A stretch of DNA of 64,000 nt from Paenibacillus sp. JZ16 (lineage in GTDB: Bacteria; Bacillota; Bacilli; Paenibacillales; Paenibacillaceae), in NCBI RefSeq assembly GCF_015326965.1, contig NZ_CP017659.1:868001-932000 (forward strand), given 5' to 3'. The position numbers and the translations under genes were made by a program. The stretch's first letter is position 1. Every line of letters begins with the position of its first letter. Below the pieces are notes generated by a model, which ran no database searches, had not been told where the DNA came from, and saw nothing but the letters and a program-made list of their open reading frames with translations. Below, piece by piece: positions 1-8,667 of this stretch.

Positions 1-854
1 CCCGATATCAGCGTGAGCGATATGACCGATTTAAAAAATCCGACCGCCGTCGCCACCCCGTACTGGGCATCAAGCAAACCGATCCGATACACGAACGTAT
101 CCAGAATGTCTCCGCTTTCGTACACTTGCGGGCTGTATAAATTAAACACCTGATCGAAGCCGGCATTCAGCAGCTGTCCCAGGCTTAACACCGACAACAG
201 GACAATTACCATCCGCATGCCCGGAATCGTGATATGCCATATTTTCCGCCAGCGGTTCGCCCCGTCGATCGTTGCCGCCTCGTATAACCCCGGATCGATC
301 CCCGTAATCGCGGCCAAGTACACGATCGTGCCGTACCCGAAGTTTTTCCACACGTCGGAAGCAATGAGCGTGAACGGAAACCATTCGTTATCGCCCAGGA
401 AAAAGATCTTGGGGATGCCAAGCAGGCCGAGAAACCCGTTGACGATGCCTCCCGACGGGGAAAGGATATCGATCAGGATGCCGCCAAGCACGACCCAGGA
501 CAGGAAATAAGGCAAGTAAATGGCCGTTTGGACCGATCGCTTGATCACATTGTTTTTGAGTTCGTTCAACAGGACGGCAAACACGATTGGAACGATGAGC
601 CCTAGAATGAGCTTGAAGCTCGAAATAAACAGCGTATTCCACAAAACCTGCGTAAAATTCGGCAGGCTCATCACATACTTGAAATTGTCCCAGCCGACCC
701 ATTGCTGATCGCCGAAGAGGCCTTTGGCAGGGATAAACCTCTGAAATGCGATCGTGATGCCGGCCATCGGAATGTACGAAAATAAAACGATCAAAATCAA
801 TCCCGGCAATATCATCACATGGAGCGGCAGCTCTCTTCGCCATTTCGCTTTCAT
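1..854 (-). CDS. CUT1 sugar ABC transporter permease, LplB type (3' end outside window)
   Basis: Inner-membrane permease of a carbohydrate ABC importer. It begins at the ATG at 854, preceded by GGAGG about 7 bases upstream, and reads MKAKWRRELPLHVMILPG, followed by a hydrophobic first membrane segment. The reading frame stays open to base 1, so the last few residues (roughly 15-20 by comparison with the other LplB copies here) lie outside. The EAA loop is visible as YEAATIDGANRWRKIWHITI, the contact site for the ATPase. It follows the lipoprotein gene at 925-2634 in the same direction, with a stem-loop between them; an LplC partner is expected beyond the left edge. It closely resembles the L3 and L4 LplB proteins, so the substrate is probably an oligosaccharide, but which one cannot be read. 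Confidence 0.9.
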   Translation of the reverse strand, partial: MKAKWRRELPLHVMILPGLILIVLFSYIPMAGITIAFQRFIPAKGLFGDQQWVGWDNFKYVMSLPNFTQVLWNTLFISSFKLILGLIVPIVFAVLLNELKNNVIKRSVQTAIYLPYFLSWVVLGGILIDILSPSGGIVNGFLGLLGIPKIFFLGDNEWFPFTLIASDVWKNFGYGTIVYLAAITGIDPGLYEAATIDGANRWRKIWHITIPGMRMVIVLLSVLSLGQLLNAGFDQVFNLYSPQVYESGDILDTFVYRIGLLDAQYGVATAVGFFKSVISLTLIS

Positions 855-885
855 TCGTGAACCTCCAATTCCTAGGTAACAGATT

Positions 886-916
886 CGGAGGGAGTAACGA
901 CAAGGTTCTCCCTCCG
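886..916 (-). promoter_or_regulatory. Intercistronic stem-loop between lipoprotein and LplB genes
   Basis: CGGAGGGAG (886-894) pairs perfectly with CTCCCTCCG (908-916) across a 13-base loop, in the 70-base gap between the lipoprotein stop and the permease start. There is no U-run after it on the minus strand, so it is more likely an mRNA-stabilising or attenuating hairpin than a full terminator. Similar hairpins follow the lipoprotein genes of L2, L3 and L4. Confidence 0.55.
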
Positions 917-924
917 GCCCCGGA

Positions 925-2634
925 TTATCGCTTCGCCTGTTCGTACCACTCGTTGACTTCTTGCGTGATTTGATCCCCGCCGAGCTTTTTCCAATCCTCT
1001 ACGAACCGGTCGAAGGTGTCGATGGATTCGCCTAAAATAATCTTGACGAAAACCTCGTTTTGCATTTTTTCGAGCGTCGTCTTGCGCTCGACCATCGTCG
1101 GGGTCGGAGCGCCGACGAATTTTTCCTGCAGGAATTGGTCGTTTTTATCGTATTGGTCGGCGATTCCCATGGAGCCCTGTTCCCCGTAAATCCGTTCCCA
1201 GCCCCATAGCGCAAAGCCTTCGGATGAGCCCGATTCGTAAGCCTCCAGTTTTTCCTGGATCGTCTTGGCCTCTCCGGTTAACTTCGAGAAGTCGCCGGCC
1301 TTGCGCGCCGCATCGATTTCCCGGAACGCATCCACGTTCTTCATGACCGGATACGGCGTGACCGGAGACAGCTGCCATACGCTTTCGGCTTCCGGCGGCG
1401 CAAAGTATTTATCGAATTCGGCGGTTTCCCCCCAGTTTTTCTCGAGATGCAGATTGAACATTTTGATGACGGCTTCCGGATGTGCCGCATCCTTCTTGAC
1501 GGCGAAGAATCGGGTGGTGCTGAATTTGAGCGGCACCTTCGGTGCTTCCCCCGATTCGGATACGATCGGGAACGCTTGCCACTGCGCATTCGGATCGTTA
1601 TCGCGGTTCAGCTGAAGCGGCCAGATGGAATTCCACTGCTCGCCGTACTCCATACCGATCTTGCCGGCCGAGATTTGCTCCGAAACCTTGCCTCCGTCTT
1701 TGATACCGAACTCTTGGTCGATCTGTCCGTTTTTGGACATCTCTTGCAAAACCTGAAGCGCCTTTTTCACTTCCGGCTGGATGCTCCCAAAGACGAGCTT
1801 GCCGGAGTCATCCTCGATCCAAATGTTAGGGTAGGCATTATAGCCGGCCATAAATCCCTCAAGCCCCATCGCGCCCCCCCATAAATCCTTCGTAACGCCA
1901 AGTCCGTACGTATCCTGCACACCATTCCCGTCCGGATCGTTCTCCGTAAACGCTTTCGATATGGCCAGCACGTCAGCCATCGTTTTCGGCGGCGCAAGTC
2001 CCAGCTTCTCCAGCCAGTCCGTCCGGATCCAGATGTACATGGAACGCTCGATCGAGGATTCCAGTTGAGGAATTGCCATCAGTTTTCCGTCGAACGTCGC
2101 GGCGTCAAAAGCACTCGTCCCTTCTTGAAGCAGCACTTCCTTCGTCATCGGGGAAGCGTACGTTTCGTAAAGTTCCGTCATATCCATGATTTGGTCCGAA
2201 TCCGCCAATTGCTTGAGCTGGGTGGCGTTGACCGGAATCACGTCCGGAAGGTCGCCCGAAGCCAGCGTCACGTTAATTTTCTGCAGGTATTGGTCGGAGG
2301 TTGGACTGCCTTTGACCACCCATTTGTACTTGACTTTGATGCCAAGCTCCTGCTCATACAATTGTGTCCATCGATTGTTGTCGATCGTTTCGTCTTTAAG
2401 CACGCCCAGCACGTTATTTTCCACGACGTCGCTAAGATCCCTTACGAACGATACCTCGATTGGCGGATCATATTTGCCGAAAGGGCCGTCATTCGCTACG
2501 GTGCTTGGATCGGTCTTGGCCGTTTCGTTCGAGCTGCCGCTGCCGGACCCGCTGCCTCCGCAGGCCGAGAGCAGGAGTGACGCCATGAATAATACGGATA
2601 TCGCTCTTCGCCATACTGATTTCCTTTTTTGCAT
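925..2634 (-). CDS. Sugar ABC transporter substrate-binding lipoprotein (LplA type)
   Basis: Extracellular solute-binding protein that captures a sugar and delivers it to the LplB/LplC permease. The N-terminus MQKRKSVWRRAISVLFMASL is followed by the lipobox LLSAC, so the mature protein should be anchored to the membrane through a lipidated cysteine. The C-terminus ends in the family pattern KLGGDQITQEVNEWYEQAK. I place the start at the ATG at 2634 because GGGGG lies 6 bases upstream; the frame can also start at 2640 or at GTG 2664, where spacing is poor. At about 569 residues it has the usual length for the LplA/YtcQ group. A cre-like operator sits just upstream. The paralogues at 34626 and 53512 are similar. 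Confidence 0.9.
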   Translation of the reverse strand: MQKRKSVWRRAISVLFMASLLLSACGGSGSGSGSSNETAKTDPSTVANDGPFGKYDPPIEVSFVRDLSDVVENNVLGVLKDETIDNNRWTQLYEQELGIKVKYKWVVKGSPTSDQYLQKINVTLASGDLPDVIPVNATQLKQLADSDQIMDMTELYETYASPMTKEVLLQEGTSAFDAATFDGKLMAIPQLESSIERSMYIWIRTDWLEKLGLAPPKTMADVLAISKAFTENDPDGNGVQDTYGLGVTKDLWGGAMGLEGFMAGYNAYPNIWIEDDSGKLVFGSIQPEVKKALQVLQEMSKNGQIDQEFGIKDGGKVSEQISAGKIGMEYGEQWNSIWPLQLNRDNDPNAQWQAFPIVSESGEAPKVPLKFSTTRFFAVKKDAAHPEAVIKMFNLHLEKNWGETAEFDKYFAPPEAESVWQLSPVTPYPVMKNVDAFREIDAARKAGDFSKLTGEAKTIQEKLEAYESGSSEGFALWGWERIYGEQGSMGIADQYDKNDQFLQEKFVGAPTPTMVERKTTLEKMQNEVFVKIILGESIDTFDRFVEDWKKLGGDQITQEVNEWYEQAKR

Positions 2635-2671
2635 TTGCATCCCCCGTTCCAATGGATTCATCACCTGTACT

Positions 2672-2685
2672 TGGTTACGCTTTCA
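2672..2685 (-). promoter_or_regulatory. cre-like catabolite repression site
   Basis: On the minus strand the 14-mer TGAAAGCGTAACCA matches the CcpA consensus TGWAARCGYTWNCW at 13 of 14 positions (only position 10, A for T, differs). It lies about 40 bases before the chosen start of the L1 lipoprotein, a place where bound CcpA would block transcription. It also overlaps a three-codon mini-ORF (ATG AAA GCG TAA) that has its own GGGAGG. The match is seen; repression by glucose is inference. Confidence 0.6.
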
Positions 2686-3165
2686 TTATCACCGACCTCC
2701 CTTTGTTCCAACAAGCCTCAACTCTTTACATCACTTCTCCGCTGTTTACCCTTATGCAATTTTGTACATGACAAAGCCCCGACTTCATGATTGAGGTCGA
2801 GGCTTCGCTGATCCGTAAAATATTTTATATTTTCAGTTCTCAACTTGAATGTTTGTTGACGCGTCAATAGGTCTTCCCATATTCCTCCAGAGGATATGGT
2901 TACCATCATGTATTCGTCCACATAGTCGTATTCCCATTCCATAAATAAAAAAGCAATCCGATAACCTATTAATAAAAAGAATAATATGACAATAGGCTGC
3001 CATATATAATCTTCTTTTTAGATATGAATAGAGCCTCTAATCGCCATTTAAGTTATTCGCATTGAAAATGGTTTAAATACAATTAATACAATATAATGAT
3101 TATGAACTTTCATAAGAGGATTTAATTTCAAGGGTTGTTCATGTTAAGGGTGGTGAAAAATAGCT
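2686..3165. other. Intergenic region, AT-rich, no convincing gene
   Basis: Apart from the cre site and the imperfect stem-loop nearby, this stretch holds only AT-rich sequence. A minus-strand reading frame at 2718-2942 lacks a ribosome-binding site and runs through the stem-loop; it may be a gene relic but is not supported as a gene. The last 50 bases carry the ribosome-binding site of the small membrane protein at 3166. Confidence 0.4.
2774..2805 (-). terminator. Imperfect stem-loop, possible terminator
   Basis: AAGCCCCGACTTC (2774-2786) can pair with GAGGTCGAGGCTT (2793-2805) with two wobble positions. On the minus strand it is followed by a short T-rich stretch. No convincing gene ends just before it, so its role is unclear. 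Confidence 0.3.
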
Positions 3166-3375
3166 ATGCGTAAAAAAGATAGGAACGTAACAGGTATTCT
3201 ATTGGCCATAATTTACTGTGTTGTTCTTTTTGAGATTTTAATTGATGCACCCCCTGGTGAAGCTCCAAATAATCCGCCTTGGGCTTACGCAATGATTCCA
3301 CTTGGAGCTGTTGTAATCACTTCTCTTTTTGATTTTGTGATCAAATTCGATTTCTTCAAAAAAAAGAAAAAGTGA
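3166..3375 (+). CDS. Small two-helix membrane protein, function unknown
   Basis: A 69-residue protein that starts at an ATG with GGGTGG about 13 bases upstream. It has two hydrophobic segments (about residues 9-26 and 40-58) joined by a proline-rich loop (DAPPGEAPNNPPW), and ends in a lysine-rich tail (FDFFKKKKK), which suggests both ends face the cytoplasm. I do not recognise the family. It is the first gene of an AT-rich accessory stretch and has no operon partner on its strand. Confidence 0.5.
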   Translation: MRKKDRNVTGILLAIIYCVVLFEILIDAPPGEAPNNPPWAYAMIPLGAVVITSLFDFVIKFDFFKKKKK

Positions 3376-3585
3376 ATGGAGTGCACATGTATTGGATCTC
3401 ACAACTTCTCCGACAGGGCCGGCCGCGATGCGGTTAGTCGGAGCGGATGCGTCCGCCTAATCCTGCTCCACTACCTATCTCCTTTTATTTTTAATGATAA
3501 ATGATATGAAAATCTCTATCTCTTGTTCGGGATTGAACATATAATTCTAAAATGGTCCTTTCGGTAAAACGATTGGATCGTTTTT

Positions 3586-3993
3586 TTACCATTTCTTTTT
3601 CTTATTTCCAAATAGGGCTAGCTTCAGCAAATAGGCTCCGTCTTTTTTGATAAAAGGAATGGTTGCAATTCCTAATACGACGATATAAATAGATGCAATC
3701 GTAAAACAAGTTGAGGTAATTTTAGAGTATTGGAACAAACTCGGAGTATCCGTAAAGTAGCAAATCAATTTCAAGATAGATATGTTCAAGGCTATGGAGA
3801 CCAAAGCCACAAACCCTGAGAGTGTACGTTTTCCCTCATTTTCAAGTTTTTGGGCACGAAATATCATCGACCAGAATAAGGATGTCCATATATAATACAG
3901 AATAACAATCAAAAACCAAATAAACCATAAAAATGCTAAGATTAACAATAGTATGTTCCCCAACTCCTTCGGTGAAATCGTTGACAGGTTCAT
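3586..3993 (-). CDS. Hypothetical four-helix membrane protein
   Basis: A 135-residue membrane protein of unknown function with about four hydrophobic segments: residues 13-38, around 60-75, 90-112, and a weaker one near the C-terminus. A positively charged loop (FRAQKLENEGKRTLSG) separates the first two, and the C-terminus is NKKKKW. A second, damaged copy lies at 23122-23412, with the loop and last two helices nearly identical; sequence similarity continues past the stop codon of both genes. The pair therefore arose by segmental duplication. No family name can be given from sequence alone. Confidence 0.55.
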   Translation of the reverse strand: MNLSTISPKELGNILLLILAFLWFIWFLIVILYYIWTSLFWSMIFRAQKLENEGKRTLSGFVALVSIALNISILKLICYFTDTPSLFQYSKITSTCFTIASIYIVVLGIATIPFIKKDGAYLLKLALFGNKKKKW

Positions 3994-4028
3994 CTCCTAC
4001 TAGGGTTATCATCCGCTACTCCTAGACC

Positions 4029-4511
4029 TTAAGTGTTTTCCTTTATCCAAGAACGCAACTTATCTGCATAGAAAGAGCGTTCATCTGGATCGGACTGAGA
4101 ACCCATTGTCAGATAAAGTTGATCATTCTCATATCTAGGGTAAACATGGAGATGATAATGCCACACGTCTTGATTGCCAGCAGGTTCATTATGTTGCCGC
4201 GTAGATATTCCATCACATCCATATGTACTTTTCATTGCAAATGCTGTAAGCTGAGCCGCGCGGTGAATTTCCACAGCGTAATCCATAGGGAGTTCAAAGA
4301 TGTTCTCGAAATGTTGATTAGGAACAACAAGAACATGCCCTTTATTGTTTGGCCACCATTTGCTCGCGATAAATGCCGTTACCTTTTCATTCTGATAGAT
4401 GATTTCCCTTTGTTTTGTTCCCTGATTAGGTCGCTCGATACCCCAAATACGACAAAATGGACATTCGTATCCTTCGGGCTTATGTGAAAATGATGCTGTC
4501 ATCTTTCTCAT
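4029..4511 (-). CDS. HIT family protein (nucleotide hydrolase/transferase fold)
   Basis: A 160-residue histidine-triad protein. The active-site motif is visible as HYHLHVYPR near residue 117, the HxHxHxx pattern whose middle histidine attacks the alpha-phosphate of a nucleotide substrate. An N-terminal CPFC (residues 17-20) probably binds zinc with downstream histidines, as in many bacterial HIT proteins. The start at 4511 is supported by AAGGAG four bases upstream; a second ATG three codons later is also possible. The natural substrate is not predictable; HIT proteins cleave AMP-linked compounds such as adenosine phosphoramidates or dinucleoside polyphosphates. It stands alone behind the terminator that ends the upstream GNAT gene. 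Confidence 0.85.
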   Translation of the reverse strand: MRKMTASFSHKPEGYECPFCRIWGIERPNQGTKQREIIYQNEKVTAFIASKWWPNNKGHVLVVPNQHFENIFELPMDYAVEIHRAAQLTAFAMKSTYGCDGISTRQHNEPAGNQDVWHYHLHVYPRYENDQLYLTMGSQSDPDERSFYADKLRSWIKENT

Positions 4512-4579
4512 TCAACTCCTTTCATTTTTCTCCAAACAGCTATTAGACGCAGTCAGCTTCTGTCCGTTGCGTTATTGTT

Positions 4580-4617
4580 AGCAAAACGCGGCTTCCGATC
4601 CATCCGGCAGCCGCGTT
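4580..4617 (-). terminator. Rho-independent terminator after GNAT gene
   Basis: AACGCGGCT (4585-4593) pairs perfectly with AGCCGCGTT (4609-4617), and on the minus strand TTTT follows the stem. It lies 34 bases after the stop of the GNAT gene at 4651. Confidence 0.75.
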
Positions 4618-4650
4618 GTAGTTATTTATCAAGCTAAGGTCACCCGTCCG

Positions 4651-5127
4651 TTAGTTCAACCTAAACTCCATTTTTCTACTCTTCGTTGTCATTCCAAATG
4701 ATGTATAAAACGAATATGCAGAAGCATTGTTCTCCGATACCCCTAATTCAATACTATCGACTTTCAGGCTTCCTCCGAAATCAATAACATATTGCATACG
4801 TCTCTTTCCCACTCCCTTATTTCTATACGTTTCGGAAACACACAAACTATTTACATATAATAGCTTTCTCGCATTTACAAATGAATTTTCCGTTATGTCT
4901 TCTTCCTTCGTCACTACTAGTCCGATTATCTCTAAGCCTATGGTAGCAACAAAAATATGCTGTTTGTGATCAATTAGCTGGCTTAAGAAAAATTCCTTCC
5001 CGACTGGTGTTGAGTTTTCTTTATACAAATCGGGTCTTTCAAAAACGTGGAGATCATGAACCTGCCTAAACAAAGGTAACAAAGACTCGTAGTCATCTTG
5101 GTGAGCGTTTCGGATAGATATATCCAT
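4651..5127 (-). CDS. GNAT family N-acetyltransferase
   Basis: A 158-residue acetyltransferase that should move an acetyl group from acetyl-CoA to an amine. The core GNAT signs are there: the beta-strand LLYVNSLCVSETYRNKGVGK contains the acetyl-CoA pyrophosphate loop (RNKGVGK), and the C-terminal part has NNASAYSFYTSFGM, the usual NxxAxxFYxxxGF helix and strand. The ATG at 5127 is preferred because GGAGG lies 8 bases upstream; an in-frame TTG at 5142 would put the ribosome-binding site inside the gene. Single-gene unit, followed by a terminator. The substrate is unknown. Confidence 0.85.
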   Translation of the reverse strand: MDISIRNAHQDDYESLLPLFRQVHDLHVFERPDLYKENSTPVGKEFFLSQLIDHKQHIFVATIGLEIIGLVVTKEEDITENSFVNARKLLYVNSLCVSETYRNKGVGKRRMQYVIDFGGSLKVDSIELGVSENNASAYSFYTSFGMTTKSRKMEFRLN

Positions 5128-5192
5128 ATTTCTGGCCTCCAATATTTTAACATATTATATCATGATTTATTTTCGGCTTTTTCTAATCTGCA

Positions 5193-5786
5193 TTATTTCG
5201 AATATTTCAATGATATAAGGTAGTTGATCCCGATCTTCTTTGCCCTTTTCATAGGTATTTGCCTGCGTTTATATTCTTCAAAACCTAATTTAGAATAGAG
5301 TTTCATGGCTGGGATATTGGTATCAGCAACTTCTTCAATCAAGTAAGCCTCATAAGGTGTATCCTCAAGGATATGACGAATCATTTGAGAAGCAATACCT
5401 TGCCCCCTGAATTCGGCAGCTGTTCCTACGAATTCGATTGAGCCTACACCAGGTGAAGGATTAACAAAGGGAGTTTCAAATTCTTTTTTCAGGAAAATAC
5501 CAGCTAAACTTCCTTTATAAATGCCTAAATGTTTGCGAAGCTCCTTTGTATCAAGTTTAACCGAGAGTGAAGTTCCATCCGTGCAAGAAGCCATCCCGAT
5601 CACTTGTCCCTTGTATAAAGCCACATAAAATTGATCCAGAGCGAACATATGAGCGAACGCTGCAGCAATCTTCTTAGGATCCTTGGAGAAAAACCCTAGC
5701 CATTGTGTGAATCCCTCTGCGAATATTTCAGATATCCCTCGCCTCACATCAAACTCGGCCTGATCAGCTTTAACCACGTTAATCAT
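5193..5786 (-). CDS. GNAT family N-acetyltransferase
   Basis: A 197-residue acetyltransferase. The acetyl-CoA loop is FRGQGIASQM (residues about 125-134), followed by the NIPAMKLYSKLGFEEY strand-helix typical of the fold. Its start, with GGGAG about 11 bases upstream, falls 7 bases after the stop of the TetR gene, so its ribosome-binding site lies in the end of that gene. The two genes form one operon, which suggests that TetR controls this enzyme, perhaps in response to a toxic amine or antibiotic; that link is inference. Confidence 0.85.
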   Translation of the reverse strand: MINVVKADQAEFDVRRGISEIFAEGFTQWLGFFSKDPKKIAAAFAHMFALDQFYVALYKGQVIGMASCTDGTSLSVKLDTKELRKHLGIYKGSLAGIFLKKEFETPFVNPSPGVGSIEFVGTAAEFRGQGIASQMIRHILEDTPYEAYLIEEVADTNIPAMKLYSKLGFEEYKRRQIPMKRAKKIGINYLISLKYSK

Positions 5787-5793
5787 GGTTTGG

Positions 5794-6405
5794 TCACTCC
5801 CTTTCCTTAAATAGAAATGCGGTGAGGATAGATGGAGAGGGCATGGTAAAGTTGCTCTTTAGTAATACTTTCATCTGAGCCAATCCCTGAATTGACGCAT
5901 AAAAAAGAGCTGCCATTTCCTGCGCATCACCCGAGTGAAATTCCCCGCGCTCTTGCCCCTTTCGAATGAGCTGTGCCGTAGAATCAAGCAGCCTGGCATT
6001 TACCTGGAGGATCTGTTCATAATGTTTCGAGGCTGTGGCGGCTCCAGCTAATAGAGATTGATTAATAAGGATCAGTAGATGGGTTAGTTCCTCCCCGCTG
6101 ATCATGTCCGTGTAGACTTCGTCGACAAACTGTGCCATCAACTTTTTAGGGGATTGGTCGGATTCAAAGAATGTAATATTGCGTTTCAATCCTGCAACCG
6201 CGTAAGCAACCAACTCGTTAAATAACTGATCCTTGTTTTTGTAATGACGATACAGCAGCCCAATGCTAATGCCAGCTGTATCCGCAATATCTTGAACATT
6301 CGTCGAGCCAAAACCTTGATTAACAAATAACTGCATCGCGGCTGAATGGATTTTTTCCCTAGTAACATTGCGCATTTCTTCAAACTGTTCCTTGCTGCGT
6401 GGCAA
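5794..6405 (-). CDS. TetR family transcriptional regulator
   Basis: A 203-residue repressor. The N-terminal helix-turn-helix is clear (residues about 20-65): AAMQLFVNQGFGSTNVQDIA followed by GISIGLLYRHYKNKDQLF. The C-terminal region is the variable ligand-binding and dimer domain. I choose the TTG at 6405 because GGGGGG lies 6 bases upstream and the product then starts at the usual distance before the helix-turn-helix (PRSKEQFEEMRNVTREKI); the frame extends a further 23 codons to an ATG at 6474 without a ribosome-binding site. First gene of a two-gene operon with the GNAT enzyme. Confidence 0.88.
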   Translation of the reverse strand: MPRSKEQFEEMRNVTREKIHSAAMQLFVNQGFGSTNVQDIADTAGISIGLLYRHYKNKDQLFNELVAYAVAGLKRNITFFESDQSPKKLMAQFVDEVYTDMISGEELTHLLILINQSLLAGAATASKHYEQILQVNARLLDSTAQLIRKGQERGEFHSGDAQEMAALFYASIQGLAQMKVLLKSNFTMPSPSILTAFLFKERE

Positions 6406-6561
6406 ACAGTTCCCCCCTTTTTTAATGAATGAAATTTCACTCATTATATAATAGTGAGAGCGAAACAACAACATTCAACTCCAAATTAGCGAAATCAACT
6501 TTTACTTATCTATCCGGTAACCGGCCTTTACGGCAATCGGGACAAGAACTTATACCGATAA

Positions 6562-6625
6562 AACAAAAAAGCCGCTAAAATAGCGACTTTCAAAAGGACC
6601 ATGTTTATGTACACCGACATCACAA
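6562..6625 (-). repeat. Terminator-like dispersed repeat, copy 1
   Basis: AAAGCCGCTA and TAGCGACTTT (6568-6590) form a hairpin with one wobble pair, followed on the minus strand by TTTTTTGTTTT, so it should terminate transcription coming from the histidine kinase at 6793. The same stem plus flanking bases (GGACC..TG.TTATGT, then CATCA) recurs at 25544-25600, and the stem with its right flank at 22955-22996. The surrounding gap 6406-6792 shows nothing else. Confidence 0.65.
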
Positions 6626-6792
6626 TTAGTCCATATTGAGCCGAACATAATAAAAATCAGTCCAAAAATTAATACGGAATGGCTCCGAACCAGCCTTCTA
6701 CATCTCTACTAGTATCAATCTCGTAAGTCATTTTCATAGCGACTTCATGATTCAGCCTCTTTTTAGCCTGGGATACTTTGTGCAGCTAAACT

Positions 6793-8667
6793 TCATGAAT
6801 TCCGGGAGGTCGCAAGCTCTGCTTTCATCCGGACGGTGACGGAGGTACCTACACAGAGCTTCGACGAGACGCTCAGGCCATACCCCTCGCCAGAGTACAG
6901 CTTGATCCGCTCGTTCACGTTAAACAAGCCGTAGGAGTTTCCGTTGCCCGAATGATCGCCAGAGCCGACTCGCTCCTCCGTCAGCAGACGGCGGGACAGC
7001 TCCTCGTCCATGCCGATGCCGTTATCCGAAATCACGAAAACGATGTCACCTTGATCCAACTCCACAGTAATATTGATAAGTCCCTTCCGGTCCTTCGCCT
7101 TACGTATGCCGTGCAGCAATGCGTTCTCGACAATCGGCTGCAAAATAAGCTTAGGCATACGATATGCTTCCAACTCATCCCCCGCTGCCACTTTGAAGTC
7201 GAACGAGCCGAAGAAGCGGCTCTGCTGAATTTCGAGATATACCTCTGCCAGCCTTAGCTCGTCCGTCACGCTTACGATGGTATTGCCTTTATTGAGACTC
7301 AGGCGGAAATACTTCGCGAGACTGTCAATCATCATGCTGATGTCGGTCGCGCCCTTACCGATGGCGATCCAGTTGATCGTATCCAGCGTATTGTAAAGGA
7401 AGTGTGGGTTGATCTGCGCCTGCAGCGCCGACAGTTGGGCTTCCCGTTCGCGAATCTCGGCTGTGTAGTTTTCTTCGACGAGCGTACGCACACGCAGGAT
7501 CAGGTGGTCGACGCTTCGCTCCAGCATATGGAAGTCACCATTAACCGCCGGTAACTCATGTAGACCGTCAATCGCATCCTTGCCCTCCTTGCCTTCCTTC
7601 CGGATGACAGTGATCACGTGGTTGACGCGCCGATTCATTCCCCTCACGATAATCGCCAGAAGGACAAACGGAAGGATCAGGAACAACGCGACATATTCGA
7701 TCAGCGAGCGCCACTCTGACCGCTTTGTCAGTCGCTGCGTAGCCGGCGACAGCTGGGATTCCGTTCCCTGGGCGACAAGCTTCCAGCCCGTCGGGTCAAG
7801 CGTCGTATACAACACATCGCTTTGTACATTGTTCAGCAGAAGCGACTCTGTTCCTTCCGCCCCCTCGTTCAGCGCATCCAGCATGTGAGGTTCAACCGCC
7901 GTGCCGATAAGCGCCGCATCAGGGTGATAAACGATTGCGCCATCCTCAGCAACAAGGTATACCGCTGTGCCCGGGGCGAACTGCAGCTCAGATAGAATAG
8001 TGGAGAGGATGTCTTGACGGACGTCGATCATGAGCACACCGGACACTTTGTCATAATCATCGGGATCCCGCAGCATACGCGCAGCAGATAATATCGTCTC
8101 ATTGGGCGCACCGAGATACGACTCCTCATAAACGCCCGTCCATACGATTCCGCCGTTTCCATCGATGATGGAATGAAACCACGGTCTAACCATCAAGCTA
8201 TCCAGCGTGAAGAAATTGATTCTCTCTTCCGCATACAACTTAGATTTGTCCACGAACACCCGAACATGGAACACGTCAGCATTAGACTGTACGGTCTCGA
8301 CCAAATACCTCAAATCCTCAATCACCTTGATCTGTGTACCGATGGACTGATCATCCGAATTAATCGATAAGTACGAATGCAGGTTTGCGTTCATGAAAGC
8401 GGCGTCGCTTATATCCTCGATGCGCTCCAGCCGGTAGGAGAGATTGCTCCCGGCCTGCTTAAGCGCTTGCTGCATCGTCCGGATGACCTCGCCCCTCAGA
8501 ATATCCGCAGAACGCGCGTAATAGCCATACAAGAAAATGCCCGCCGGAAGCACAATGAGCAGCAGATACGCGATTAACCAAGAACGGGGGATCGAGAAAC
8601 GGCGAATCGCCGCTGGCTGGCACAGCGGCGAAAGCAGGCCTGTTACAACGTTCCAGGCTCTACGCAT
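6793..8667 (-). CDS. YesM-type sensor histidine kinase (L2)
   Basis: Membrane sensor kinase that phosphorylates the response regulator encoded just upstream (8660-10300). Order of parts over 624 residues: cytoplasmic stub, first membrane segment (about 30-50), a large extracellular sensor of the Cache kind, second membrane segment (about 318-338), HAMP-like linker, His_kinase domain with QINPHFLYNTLD carrying the phospho-accepting histidine, then the ATPase domain with N-box QPIVENALLHG, G1 box DNGIGM and G2 box YGLFNVNERI. The ATG at 8667 overlaps the regulator's stop by 8 bases, so translation is probably coupled; a GTG at 8697 with AAGGTG upstream is an alternative. Last gene of L2. Likely reports extracellular sugar. 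Confidence 0.9.
   Translation of the reverse strand: MRRAWNVVTGLLSPLCQPAAIRRFSIPRSWLIAYLLLIVLPAGIFLYGYYARSADILRGEVIRTMQQALKQAGSNLSYRLERIEDISDAAFMNANLHSYLSINSDDQSIGTQIKVIEDLRYLVETVQSNADVFHVRVFVDKSKLYAEERINFFTLDSLMVRPWFHSIIDGNGGIVWTGVYEESYLGAPNETILSAARMLRDPDDYDKVSGVLMIDVRQDILSTILSELQFAPGTAVYLVAEDGAIVYHPDAALIGTAVEPHMLDALNEGAEGTESLLLNNVQSDVLYTTLDPTGWKLVAQGTESQLSPATQRLTKRSEWRSLIEYVALFLILPFVLLAIIVRGMNRRVNHVITVIRKEGKEGKDAIDGLHELPAVNGDFHMLERSVDHLILRVRTLVEENYTAEIREREAQLSALQAQINPHFLYNTLDTINWIAIGKGATDISMMIDSLAKYFRLSLNKGNTIVSVTDELRLAEVYLEIQQSRFFGSFDFKVAAGDELEAYRMPKLILQPIVENALLHGIRKAKDRKGLINITVELDQGDIVFVISDNGIGMDEELSRRLLTEERVGSGDHSGNGNSYGLFNVNERIKLYSGEGYGLSVSSKLCVGTSVTVRMKAELATSRNS

Noticed and set aside
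388..903. Long minus-strand frame overlapping the L1 LplB gene
   Set aside because: Arginine/histidine-rich shadow of the real permease frame, which is open from 854 to the edge.
2718..2942. Minus-strand frame of 74 codons before the L1 lipoprotein
   Set aside because: No ribosome-binding site, runs through an imperfect hairpin, no recognisable fold; at most a relic.
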